From the NCBI GenBank assembly GCA_017527625.1, contig JAFXPV010000047.1:1-53319 (forward strand): a stretch of DNA of 53,319 nucleotides, given 5' to 3'. A model generated the notes under the pieces. That model saw only the letters and a program-made list of their open reading frames with translations. It was not told the origin of the DNA and made no database searches. Numbering within the stretch: position 1 is the first letter of the stretch; the number at the start of each line of letters is the position of its first letter. The stretch is from Bacteroidales bacterium. GTDB taxonomy: Bacteria > Bacteroidota > Bacteroidia > Bacteroidales > UBA932. Both the position numbers and the translations under genes were made by a program. Of this stretch, positions 16,478 through 24,232 are shown in pieces.

Positions 16478-18121
16478 ATGAAAAGAAATCTTAGAAGCAT
16501 TTTGGCATTTGCAATAGCTGCATTCACTCTCGTTTCCTGCAACAATGCCGCAAAGATGGCAGAGCTTGCCGACCAGGTGAAGATTACTTGTAATCCTGAA
16601 GTTCTGGAAGTTGTAGCAGGCAACATCGACGCCGATGTTACCGTCAACTTCCCCGCTGACTATTTCCTCCCGAAGGCCCGCCTGACCGTTACCCCCGTCC
16701 TCAAATATCAGGGTGGCGAGGTCGCAGGCACTCCGTTCGAGTATCAGGGCCAGAAGGTTACCGAGAACTACAAGATGGTGTCTAAAGACGGCGCCGCCAT
16801 CAAGGAGCACGTAAACTTCAAATATGTGCCCGGTATGGAGAAATCAGAGCTCGTAGCCCGCGCCAAAGTACGCTATAAAGGCAAAACTTACGAATATCCC
16901 GGCGACATCAAGATTGCTGACGGTGCCAACACCACCTATATGCTCGCTGACAAGAACGGCGTGTTCCATCTGATGGCCGACAACTACCAGGAAGTAATCC
17001 CCGAGGAAGTCGAGGCCCAGATCCTCTATCTCATCAACAGCGCCACCGTACGTCCCAGCCAGCTCACCACTTCTGACATCAAGGACTACAAGGCCCAGGT
17101 TGCCGACGTGATGAACGACGAGCGCCGCACCATCAAAGGCACCGACATCGTTGCCTACGCTTCTCCGGATGGTCCCGAGGCCAAGAACAACGTCCTTTCT
17201 TCACAGCGCGAGTCTTCAGCCGAGAGGGCTTTCAAGACCGTATCCAAGAATCTTGAGACCGGAGCTGTCAACGCAAAGAGCATCGGTGAGGACTGGGAAG
17301 GCTTCAAGGAGCTCGTAGGCGCTTCCAATATGCAGGACAAGGACCTCATCCTCCGCGTGCTTTCAATGTACAGCGATCCGAACGTCCGCGAGCGTGAGAT
17401 CAAGAATATGTCTTCAGTCTACAAGTCACTCGCCGACAACATCCTTCCTGAACTGCGCCGCGCACGCTTCATCACCAACGTTGAGTTCAAGAACTACACT
17501 CCCGAGGAGTTGACCGCCCTGGTAAGAAGCAACATCGACGTTCTCGACGAGGAAGCCCTCCTGCGTGCCGCCACCCTCGTGAAGGACCCTGCCGCAAAAC
17601 AGAACATCTACCGTCAGGCCATCCAGAAGTTCGGAAGCGACCGCGCCCGTTTCAACTCAGCTGTTGAATACCTCAACGCAGGCGACCTTGCATCAGCCAA
17701 GAGCGCACTTTCAGGCGTCAAGAGCACTGAGGGCTGCGTAACCAACCTCAAGGGTGTCGTAGCAATGCGCGAAGGCAACCTCGCCGAGGCTGCCCGCCTG
17801 TTCGCAAGCACTGAGTGCCCGAACGCCAAGATCAATGCAGGCACCATCGACATCCTCAACGGTAACTATGCCGCTGCAGCCCAGAAGCTCGCCGGCACCG
17901 GTTCTCCGAACGAGGCTCTCGCTTACATTCTCACAGGCCAGCTCGACAAGGCTGCCGCCGCTGTCAAGGGTGATGACGCACGTGCCGCTTACGAGCGCGC
18001 TATCATCGCTGCCCGCCGTGGTGACGCCGCTGCCGCACAGAGCGCCCTGAGAGCTGCCGGCGTTGACCGCGAGCTTGCCGCCCGCATCGCCAACGACGTT
18101 GAGTTCGCAAAGGTCCGCTAA
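16478..18121 (+). CDS. Large lipoprotein with an OmpA-like segment and helical C-terminal repeats
   Basis: 547-aa lipoprotein: the signal peptide ends TLVSC with lipidation at Cys21. Residues about 35-150 look beta-rich (VLEVVAGNIDADVTVNFPAD). Around 230-255 lies DIVAYASPDG ... VLSSQRESSAERAF, resembling the OmpA peptidoglycan-binding signature. From about 370 onward come short helical TPR-like repeats rich in Ala (YLNAGDLASAKSALSGV, REGNLAEAARLFAST, LNGNYAAAAQKLAGTG), ending with an Ala-rich tail. An envelope anchoring or scaffold role is inferred. It has a full-consensus promoter and a strong terminator, so it is a single-gene unit and probably well expressed. Confidence 0.75.
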   Translation: MKRNLRSILAFAIAAFTLVSCNNAAKMAELADQVKITCNPEVLEVVAGNIDADVTVNFPADYFLPKARLTVTPVLKYQGGEVAGTPFEYQGQKVTENYKMVSKDGAAIKEHVNFKYVPGMEKSELVARAKVRYKGKTYEYPGDIKIADGANTTYMLADKNGVFHLMADNYQEVIPEEVEAQILYLINSATVRPSQLTTSDIKDYKAQVADVMNDERRTIKGTDIVAYASPDGPEAKNNVLSSQRESSAERAFKTVSKNLETGAVNAKSIGEDWEGFKELVGASNMQDKDLILRVLSMYSDPNVREREIKNMSSVYKSLADNILPELRRARFITNVEFKNYTPEELTALVRSNIDVLDEEALLRAATLVKDPAAKQNIYRQAIQKFGSDRARFNSAVEYLNAGDLASAKSALSGVKSTEGCVTNLKGVVAMREGNLAEAARLFASTECPNAKINAGTIDILNGNYAAAAQKLAGTGSPNEALAYILTGQLDKAAAAVKGDDARAAYERAIIAARRGDAAAAQSALRAAGVDRELAARIANDVEFAKVR

Positions 18122-18142
18122 GCTTCCTTTGCCTGGTAAAAA

Positions 18143-18178
18143 CAAGGGTCGGCTGGTTTCAGCCGACCCTTGTTTTTT
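18143..18178. terminator. Bidirectional rho-independent terminator
   Basis: A perfect 13-bp stem, CAAGGGTCGGCTG with its complement at 18160-18172, and a GTTT loop; six T follow on the plus strand and a run of A precedes the stem (18138-18142). It can stop both the lipoprotein transcript and the convergent YhhN operon. Confidence 0.92.
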
Positions 18179-18197
18179 GCATATCCTCGTGCTGATA

Positions 18198-18875
18198 TTA
18201 CTTCTCAGCAATCCAGCGCGCCATCGTGCTGACGAGCAGCAGCTCGGCCGCAAGATAAGTGGCAATGACGATTGCGTGGCGCAAAAAGAAGTCAGTGTCG
18301 TAAAATACATTGACGGCCACGAGGGTGTCAGAGAAGATGAACAGCAGACCTCCGATGATGATGCGCCAGGCCAGAGGGCGGCGGCGCAGCGCCCAGATGC
18401 CGCCGAAAGCAGGCACGAAGGGCAGCACGATGGCGTAGATGATCAGGGCGGCCGTCATCGGGAATCCGATGTTGAAGGCAGCGGCAGCCACTGGGCCGAT
18501 CACAAGCGGCAGCGACCACACAATTGATTCTTTCCAACCCTTGATGTCTCCGACGTTGTTCATTATGACTGAGAGGTAGAACAGGTGCCCGACCAGGAAG
18601 GCGCCCAGTCCAAGCGCAAAGAAGAGGAAGCCGTCGTCGCTGAACTCCAGAAACACGTCTCCCGCCCAGTGGAATGCCATACCTGTGACGAGCAGGGTTG
18701 TGAGTTTGCCCTTATGCTCGGGAAGCAGCGCGCATAGCGCGGCAACCGCAAGGGCAGGGATGAGGAAAGGTTTGATGTACACGGGCGCCGTCTCGTTCCC
18801 GATGGCGAGCAGCAGCACGTCGACAAATGCTATTGCAAGGAAGATGATTCCGGCAATGCGGGCAGATTTTTTCAT
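18198..18875 (-). CDS. YhhN family membrane protein (lysoplasmalogenase-like)
   Basis: 225-aa integral membrane protein with about seven to eight helices. It carries the YhhN/TMEM86 family residues: YIKPFLIPALA, HWAGDVFL with the conserved Asp, LGAFLVGHLFYL, and FIFSDTLVAVN with the second conserved Asp. Mammalian members hydrolyse the vinyl-ether bond of lysoplasmalogens; bacterial activity is less certain. Its start shares one base with the stop of the histidine phosphatase gene (TGATG), so the two are coupled. Confidence 0.85.
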   Translation of the reverse strand: MKKSARIAGIIFLAIAFVDVLLLAIGNETAPVYIKPFLIPALAVAALCALLPEHKGKLTTLLVTGMAFHWAGDVFLEFSDDGFLFFALGLGAFLVGHLFYLSVIMNNVGDIKGWKESIVWSLPLVIGPVAAAAFNIGFPMTAALIIYAIVLPFVPAFGGIWALRRRPLAWRIIIGGLLFIFSDTLVAVNVFYDTDFFLRHAIVIATYLAAELLLVSTMARWIAEK

Positions 18876-20155
18876 CAGTATCTGAGTGTTGTGAATTTTT
18901 TGCGGACGTCGCTCCAGCGGTAGTAAGGGCCGCTGACGGGCTCGACTCCCATAAGGGCGGTCTCGCGCTCATTGACAAGGAACTTGACCAGGACATCGCC
19001 GCCTTTCTTGTTCTTGTAGAATATCATCTGGAGGTTGGCGGCGAAAGGAGTCATCCAGGGACCGAACCATTTCAGGTTGACCTCTTCCGTAGCCAGGTTC
19101 TGTCCTATGCCTTCCAGGCCCATTGCGGAGCACATTGCGATGAAGGGATAGTCGTGGCCGAAGCGCAGGTCGGCGCAGAGGGCGTCCTTCGAAGTGTCGG
19201 CAAGGACCTCGTCGGCCTTGTCAACGATGTCTTTCACCGTGAGCAGCGCCGGCAGCATACGGATATGGCCGAAGGCTTTGGAGTTGGCCTGGCCGAGATA
19301 GAGGGAGATGTTGTTGCGCGCCCAGTTGTTGTAGATGCTCTCTTCGGGAAGCAGGGGGAAGATGTCCTCGAGTTCGAAAGAAGCGGTGATTCTCGCCACT
19401 GCGTACACCTGGCTCTCGAAGCGCGAGAAGCGGCCTACTATCTCCGAAGCCTTTTTTGTGTCGGTGAAGAACCGCGACAGGAAGGCGACAGAGTCGGTGC
19501 GGTCCATATCCAGTTTGGCAATCTCCTCGTACATCTCCCTGCTGAAGCTCGGAACCTCGGGGTCGATGTATTTCTGGTAGGTCTCGCCTGCGTCCCAGGA
19601 AATCTCAAACTTGGGGTCGAGCTCCGTGAGACGGTCGGTGAAGGCGGTCATACTGATAAGGACGCGCGGCACGGTGCTGGAGATGGCGCGGATATTCTTG
19701 CTGCCTTTCTTGAAGACGTCGGGGAAGCGCTTGTACATCCTCTCGGCTATGCCGCGGTGCTCGCGCGCACCGGGAGGGGTCAGGCGGCCGTCCATTCCGT
19801 TATGGGCAGCCAGACACTGTTTGGCCCTCTCGAGCACGGTCTTTCCGTCTTCTTTCAGGATTCCGGCGGCAGCGGCTCTCTCGAGGGATATGATGAGGGC
19901 CCTGTAATTGGCCTCATCCCAGTTGGAACGGGAACCGTGACGGCCGTAGTGGCTGATGTAGAAAGGTTTGTAGCCCTTGGGGGCAGGAGTGTCTGCATAG
20001 GGGCCGCCCTCATATCCGTCTGTGTTTATGCCGGAGCGGAAAGGGTTTTCACGCAGGAGAGCTTCGTATTCGGGATTGTGATTTTTCTGGGCGTCTGCTG
20101 TCAGAACTGCAAGCACGACAGCTATAGCCGCAACGAGGATTTTTCTGATCTGCAT
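18875..20155 (-). CDS. Secreted histidine acid phosphatase (phytase/MINPP-like)
   Basis: 426 aa with a signal peptide (1-22). It is a branch-2 histidine phosphatase: the catalytic RHG is R72-H73-G74 in YGRHGSR, and the proton-donor motif is His334-Asp335 in RFGHDYPF. HD is the usual donor pair of acid phosphatases and classical phytases, whereas MINPP-type enzymes have HAE. A phosphate ester such as an inositol phosphate is a plausible substrate, but this is inferred. A -7 box lies about 24 nt upstream of the ATG. Translationally coupled to the YhhN gene downstream. Confidence 0.85.
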   Translation of the reverse strand: MQIRKILVAAIAVVLAVLTADAQKNHNPEYEALLRENPFRSGINTDGYEGGPYADTPAPKGYKPFYISHYGRHGSRSNWDEANYRALIISLERAAAAGILKEDGKTVLERAKQCLAAHNGMDGRLTPPGAREHRGIAERMYKRFPDVFKKGSKNIRAISSTVPRVLISMTAFTDRLTELDPKFEISWDAGETYQKYIDPEVPSFSREMYEEIAKLDMDRTDSVAFLSRFFTDTKKASEIVGRFSRFESQVYAVARITASFELEDIFPLLPEESIYNNWARNNISLYLGQANSKAFGHIRMLPALLTVKDIVDKADEVLADTSKDALCADLRFGHDYPFIAMCSAMGLEGIGQNLATEEVNLKWFGPWMTPFAANLQMIFYKNKKGGDVLVKFLVNERETALMGVEPVSGPYYRWSDVRKKFTTLRY

Positions 20156-20178
20156 TTCATTTAGCTTAGAATCGTCTG

Positions 20179-20186
20179 TAAAGATA
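20179..20186 (-). promoter_or_regulatory. Probable -7 box of the phosphatase-yhhN operon
   Basis: Minus-strand TATCTTTA, seven of eight positions of TAnnTTTG. It lies 11 bp from the oppositely oriented box of the MscS gene, so the two promoters are back to back. Confidence 0.4.
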
Positions 20187-20197
20187 ATAAAAATGCC

Positions 20198-20205
20198 TAC
20201 TTTTG
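20198..20205 (+). promoter_or_regulatory. -7 box of the mscS-family gene
   Basis: TACTTTTG matches TAnnTTTG exactly and is followed by CAATT and the ATG at 20211. The +1 is expected at the start codon, which excludes the upstream in-frame ATG at 20193. Confidence 0.55.
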
Positions 20206-20210
20206 CAATT

Positions 20211-21149
20211 ATGAGACTCTACAATTGCATATTTCTGCAGAGTTCCGAGGCTGCCAGAGCGGCGGCTGACGACCTGCTGGCAAAAGCCGACGCAGCCAAG
20301 TCGGCCCTCGACGGCAAGTCTCCCGACGAGATTCTGCACACTCTGATGGAGGCAGCCATCCGCTTCGGGCTGAAACTGCTTGCCGCACTTGCCATCTTCA
20401 TAATAGGCGCCTGGCTCATCAAGACCATCCGCAAGAGGGTCCACAAGAGCCTGCTGCAGCGCAAAGGACAAGACACCACCCTCGTCACATTCATCGACAG
20501 CTTCGTCGGAATGCTCCTGTGGATACTGCTCATCGCCATATCCATCGGCGCCCTGGGCATCAACACCACCAGCATCGCAGCCCTCCTGGCTGCTGGAGGT
20601 ATGGCCATCGGTATGGCTCTCAGCGGCACGCTGCAGAACTTCGCCGGCGGCATTATGCTCCTTGTCTTCAAGCCTTTCAAGGCCGGTGACTTCATCGAGG
20701 CGCAGGGCCATTCAGGCACCGTCAAGTCGATGAACATCGTGGCCACTACCATACTGACCCGCGACAACCGCACGGTCATCCTCCCCCACGGAACTCTCGC
20801 CAACGGCAACATCACCAACTCCTCCGCCCAGCTCGTCAGGCGCGTGGAATGGACTGTGAACGTGCCCTACGGCAGCGACAGCACCCAGGTGATGAACGAG
20901 CTTATGAGCATACTGAAGGCCGACGGCCGTATCGTCGACTCGAAGGCCGAGCACGCCGACGACCCCTTCGTAGGGCTTTCGGCTATGAAGGACAGCAGCC
21001 TGGAGTTCACGGTAAGGGCCTGGGTCAAGACCGAGGACTACTGGGCCGTATTCTTCGACATCAACAACAAGATATACACTGAACTGCCCAAGAAGGGCAT
21101 CAACTTCCCGTTCCCCCAGATGGACGTCCATATTTCGCAACAGCAATAA
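20211..21149 (+). CDS. MscS family mechanosensitive channel
   Basis: Small-conductance mechanosensitive channel of 312 aa, inner membrane. A short helical N-terminal lead is followed by three membrane helices (about 50-150). The pore-lining TM3 is Gly/Ala-rich (AALLAAGGMAIGMALSGTLQ) and is followed by NFAGGIMLLVFKPFKAGDFI, the hallmark of the family, the beta domain with GHSGTVKSMNIVATTI and RTVILPHGTLAN, and the C-terminal alpha/beta domain. The start at 20211 is set by the promoter box. The next gene follows after 11 nt. Confidence 0.93.
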   Translation: MRLYNCIFLQSSEAARAAADDLLAKADAAKSALDGKSPDEILHTLMEAAIRFGLKLLAALAIFIIGAWLIKTIRKRVHKSLLQRKGQDTTLVTFIDSFVGMLLWILLIAISIGALGINTTSIAALLAAGGMAIGMALSGTLQNFAGGIMLLVFKPFKAGDFIEAQGHSGTVKSMNIVATTILTRDNRTVILPHGTLANGNITNSSAQLVRRVEWTVNVPYGSDSTQVMNELMSILKADGRIVDSKAEHADDPFVGLSAMKDSSLEFTVRAWVKTEDYWAVFFDINNKIYTELPKKGINFPFPQMDVHISQQQ

Positions 21150-21160
21150 AACTGACAGCT

Positions 21161-21868
21161 ATGATACCCACCCCGCACATCGCCGCCACCAAAGACCTCA
21201 TCGCAAAGACAGTGCTTATGCCCGGAGACCCTTTCCGCAGCAAGGCCATCACCGACGTATTCCTCGAGAATCCCGTCCTGGTCAACAACATCCGCGGAGC
21301 GCAGGGCTACACCGGCACCTACAAGGGCAAGCCTGTGACCATTATGGCTAGCGGTATGGGTCAGCCGTCCATCGGCATCTACTCCTTCGAGCTGTTCGAC
21401 TATTATGACGTGGACCAGATCATCAGGGTCGGGACTATGGGCGCCGTGAGCGACGCGACTCCCCTGCGCAGCATCGTCATCGGCCGCAGGGCCTACTCCA
21501 ACACGAACTTCCTGAATTTCTACATAAAGAACGGCAACGCCCCTGGTTATGTCGCAGCCGACGAAGAGCTGACCGACAGGGCCGTGGCCGTAGCCGAGGC
21601 CGGAGGCTACACCTACAACTGCGGTGACATAATGAGCAGCGACACCTACTACGCCGACATCGACGAGGTGGCCATCTGCAACCGCCTGGGCCTGCTCGGC
21701 ATCGAGATGGAAGCCGCCGCCCTCTACCTCAACGCACAGCGCTGCAGCAAGAAGGCCCTGACCATCTGCACTATCTCCAACAACATCATCACGAAGGAAG
21801 AACTCCCCGTGGAAGAGCGCCAGAGCGGCTTTATGCATATGGCACGCATCGCCCTGGAACTGGTCTAG
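21161..21868 (+). CDS. deoD: DeoD-type purine-nucleoside phosphorylase with Asp-to-Asn change at the general-acid position
   Basis: 235-aa NP-I family enzyme that cleaves purine nucleosides with phosphate. Family features: TPHIAATK (His6), LMPGDPFRSK (phosphate-binding Arg), ASGMGQPS, the ribose-site MEAAALY (183-189) and SSDTYY. In E. coli DeoD the base is protonated by Asp204 in the TVSDHI motif; here the aligned motif is TISNNI, with Asn207 in place of Asp. Trimeric 6-oxopurine-specific PNPs use an Asn there. It lies 11 nt after the MscS gene and is probably co-transcribed. Confidence 0.87.
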   Translation: MIPTPHIAATKDLIAKTVLMPGDPFRSKAITDVFLENPVLVNNIRGAQGYTGTYKGKPVTIMASGMGQPSIGIYSFELFDYYDVDQIIRVGTMGAVSDATPLRSIVIGRRAYSNTNFLNFYIKNGNAPGYVAADEELTDRAVAVAEAGGYTYNCGDIMSSDTYYADIDEVAICNRLGLLGIEMEAAALYLNAQRCSKKALTICTISNNIITKEELPVEERQSGFMHMARIALELV

Positions 21869-21879
21869 CCAGTATCTCC

Positions 21880-24219
21880 TTATTCTGAAATGACGACAGC
21901 CGCGGACTTGAGTCCTTTGGCGGAGGCCTTGAGTGTCGAAGGGCCTGAGCCTTTGCGCACTATGGCCATCACGAAGCCGTTGTGCATAGCCTTCGGGTTC
22001 ACGTCGAACAGCTCGTCGGTGTAATGGTCCTGGTTGTCGACGGCCACGATCTGTGCGCCGCCCTCCAGGGAGAACAGCACTTCGGCCTGGGAATCGCGCA
22101 CGTTCCTGCCCTTTGAATCAACTGCATAGACCCTGACGTATTCGAGTTCCCCGTCCAGATTCTCACGGACTGCCTTGAGAGCGACAGCCTTGCCGGTGGT
22201 CTCGATGCGGTGGCGTGCCACCTCGCGGCCGGCAGTACGGGCGACGGCCACTACGCTACCGCCGTTGCCATAGGGGACATCCTTCCAGAAGATGACATTG
22301 CGGCGCTCGATGCTGCTGCGGTCGTTGCTCTGTCTGCCGAGGGATTTCCCGTTGACGAACAGTTCCACCTCGTCGGCATTGGTGAAAGTATATATCTGCT
22401 GCAGGCTGCCCTTCTCGCGGTTCCACGATTCGCTCATCGGGGTCTTGCCGGACAGCACGTCGTTCCATTCGATCTGGCTCTTCGTGCCGTCGACTACCGC
22501 GATGTGCACCAGCGGGGTGTCGTCGAAGGCGCTCTTGATCAGATAGGCCTGCGGATACGGCTCGAGAGCGCTGTTGAAGAACGAGTAGTTCCATCCCTTC
22601 TTGGGCCAGCCGTCAGATTCGCCCCAGTACTCGATGGCTCCCCAGTAGGCCAGGCCTATCATCTGGTCGTAGTCCATATTGAAGAACGGCACCGCAAGCT
22701 CGCTGGTGGTGGCCTCGCTCTGATATATGTTCAGGTAAGGGTCGTGCTCCAGATATTGCCGGTAATTCATATGGCGGTAGTTGAACGATGCGAAGTCTGT
22801 GGCGCAGGCCAGTTCCGGTGCGTAGACCTCCACGTCGAAGCGGTCATCGTTCTTGTAGATGCCGCCGCGGCGTGTGGGATGCATCGCAGCGGTGTATGGA
22901 CGGGTGTCGTCATAGCGCTGTCCGAAGGTCTTCATCACCCTCCAGGTGGTCACTCCCCAGTCGGAAGTTTCGGGAAAGCCGGTGCGGCGCTCCTCGTTCT
23001 GCGTCTCGTTGCCAAGGCTCCACGCTATCACACAGGGATGGTTGCGGTCTCTCTTGATCCATTCGCGCTCGTGGTTGAACCAGCTCGCGGTGAAAGGATA
23101 GCGGCCGATCCACCACTGCCCGGGCTGCGTCATCCACTTGTCGTAGAGTTCGTCCACCACCAGTATGCCGTATTTGTCGGCAAGGTCCAGCAGGGACTTC
23201 GAGTAGGGATTGTGGGAAGTGCGGATATGGTTGAAGCCGAATTCCTTGAGGCGGATGATCATACGCTCCAGAGCTCCGTCATATACGGCGGCTCCCAGCG
23301 CGCCGAGGTCGTGGTGGTTGGCGATACCCTTCAGAAAGACCTTCTTGCCGTTGAGCTTGAAGCCGTAGGGCTGGCCGAATTCTATCGTGCGGAAGCCGAA
23401 ATGCTCGCTGACGCAGTCCAGCTCCCGCGTTCCGTTGCGAAGGGTGACTTTCGCGGTGTAGAGCCAGGGCTCCTCGCAGCTCCACAGCTTCGGGTTTTCG
23501 ACGAATATCGGATAGATGTTGAATTCGACGTGCATCAGGTTGTTGCGCATCGGGGCTGCGTGGCTCGTCTCGGCCACCAGCTTGCCGTCAGGGTCGAAGA
23601 TTTCCACGGTGGCATCGACGGGCACCACGCTGGCCCTGTAGCCGTCCATCGTTATCTGCAGGTTGACTTCGGCCTTCTGCTCGGAAATCATCGGGGTAGT
23701 TATGTAAATACCCTTTTCGGCTATCGAGATGGGGCTCTTCACTATCAGGTGCACCGGCCGGAACAGACCGCCGCCGGTGTACCAGCGCGAGCCTTCCGCC
23801 TCGCCCGTGAAGGTCTTGACGAGTATTTCATTCTCGGAGCCGTATTTCAGCAGCGCCCGGATGTCGAAACATCCGCCGATGTACCCGTAATCAATCTCTC
23901 CGGCCTGCTGTCCGTTGACCCAGATGTCGGCCTGCATTCCCACGCCCTCGAAGTCGAGCAGCACGCACTCTCCCTCACAGTCCTTGCCGGCGACGAAGGT
24001 GGTGCGGTACCAGCCCGTCTCCATCCGTTTGAATCCTCTCGCGCCCCCGGCTTCCTCTTCCCACGGCAGTTCCATCTGGAAATCGTGGGGTATAGTGACG
24101 CTCCTCCAGGTTTTTTCGGCGTCAAGCCGGAAATCCCATTTACGGATGTCGATGACTTCTCTTGAATAGGCAGCAGTGGCCAGCAGCAGGACTATGGCTG
24201 CGAAAAACAGTTTCTTCAT
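21880..24219 (-). CDS. Glycoside hydrolase family 2 enzyme (beta-galactosidase-like), secreted
   Basis: 779 aa with a signal peptide (1-19). Domain order is that of GH2: an N-terminal jelly-roll sugar-binding domain with ETGWYRTTF and GVGMQADIWVNGQ, an immunoglobulin-like domain, and the TIM barrel from about residue 290 (LKGIANHHDLGALG, IRTSHNPYSK, VVDELYD). The acid/base Glu is in WSLGNETQN and the nucleophile Glu in IYQSEATTSE. Two C-terminal beta domains follow. All catalytic residues appear present. Exact sugar specificity cannot be read. It lies 13 nt downstream of mutS on the same strand. Confidence 0.9.
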   Translation of the reverse strand: MKKLFFAAIVLLLATAAYSREVIDIRKWDFRLDAEKTWRSVTIPHDFQMELPWEEEAGGARGFKRMETGWYRTTFVAGKDCEGECVLLDFEGVGMQADIWVNGQQAGEIDYGYIGGCFDIRALLKYGSENEILVKTFTGEAEGSRWYTGGGLFRPVHLIVKSPISIAEKGIYITTPMISEQKAEVNLQITMDGYRASVVPVDATVEIFDPDGKLVAETSHAAPMRNNLMHVEFNIYPIFVENPKLWSCEEPWLYTAKVTLRNGTRELDCVSEHFGFRTIEFGQPYGFKLNGKKVFLKGIANHHDLGALGAAVYDGALERMIIRLKEFGFNHIRTSHNPYSKSLLDLADKYGILVVDELYDKWMTQPGQWWIGRYPFTASWFNHEREWIKRDRNHPCVIAWSLGNETQNEERRTGFPETSDWGVTTWRVMKTFGQRYDDTRPYTAAMHPTRRGGIYKNDDRFDVEVYAPELACATDFASFNYRHMNYRQYLEHDPYLNIYQSEATTSELAVPFFNMDYDQMIGLAYWGAIEYWGESDGWPKKGWNYSFFNSALEPYPQAYLIKSAFDDTPLVHIAVVDGTKSQIEWNDVLSGKTPMSESWNREKGSLQQIYTFTNADEVELFVNGKSLGRQSNDRSSIERRNVIFWKDVPYGNGGSVVAVARTAGREVARHRIETTGKAVALKAVRENLDGELEYVRVYAVDSKGRNVRDSQAEVLFSLEGGAQIVAVDNQDHYTDELFDVNPKAMHNGFVMAIVRKGSGPSTLKASAKGLKSAAVVISE

Positions 24220-24232
24220 ATTATTGTTGTGT

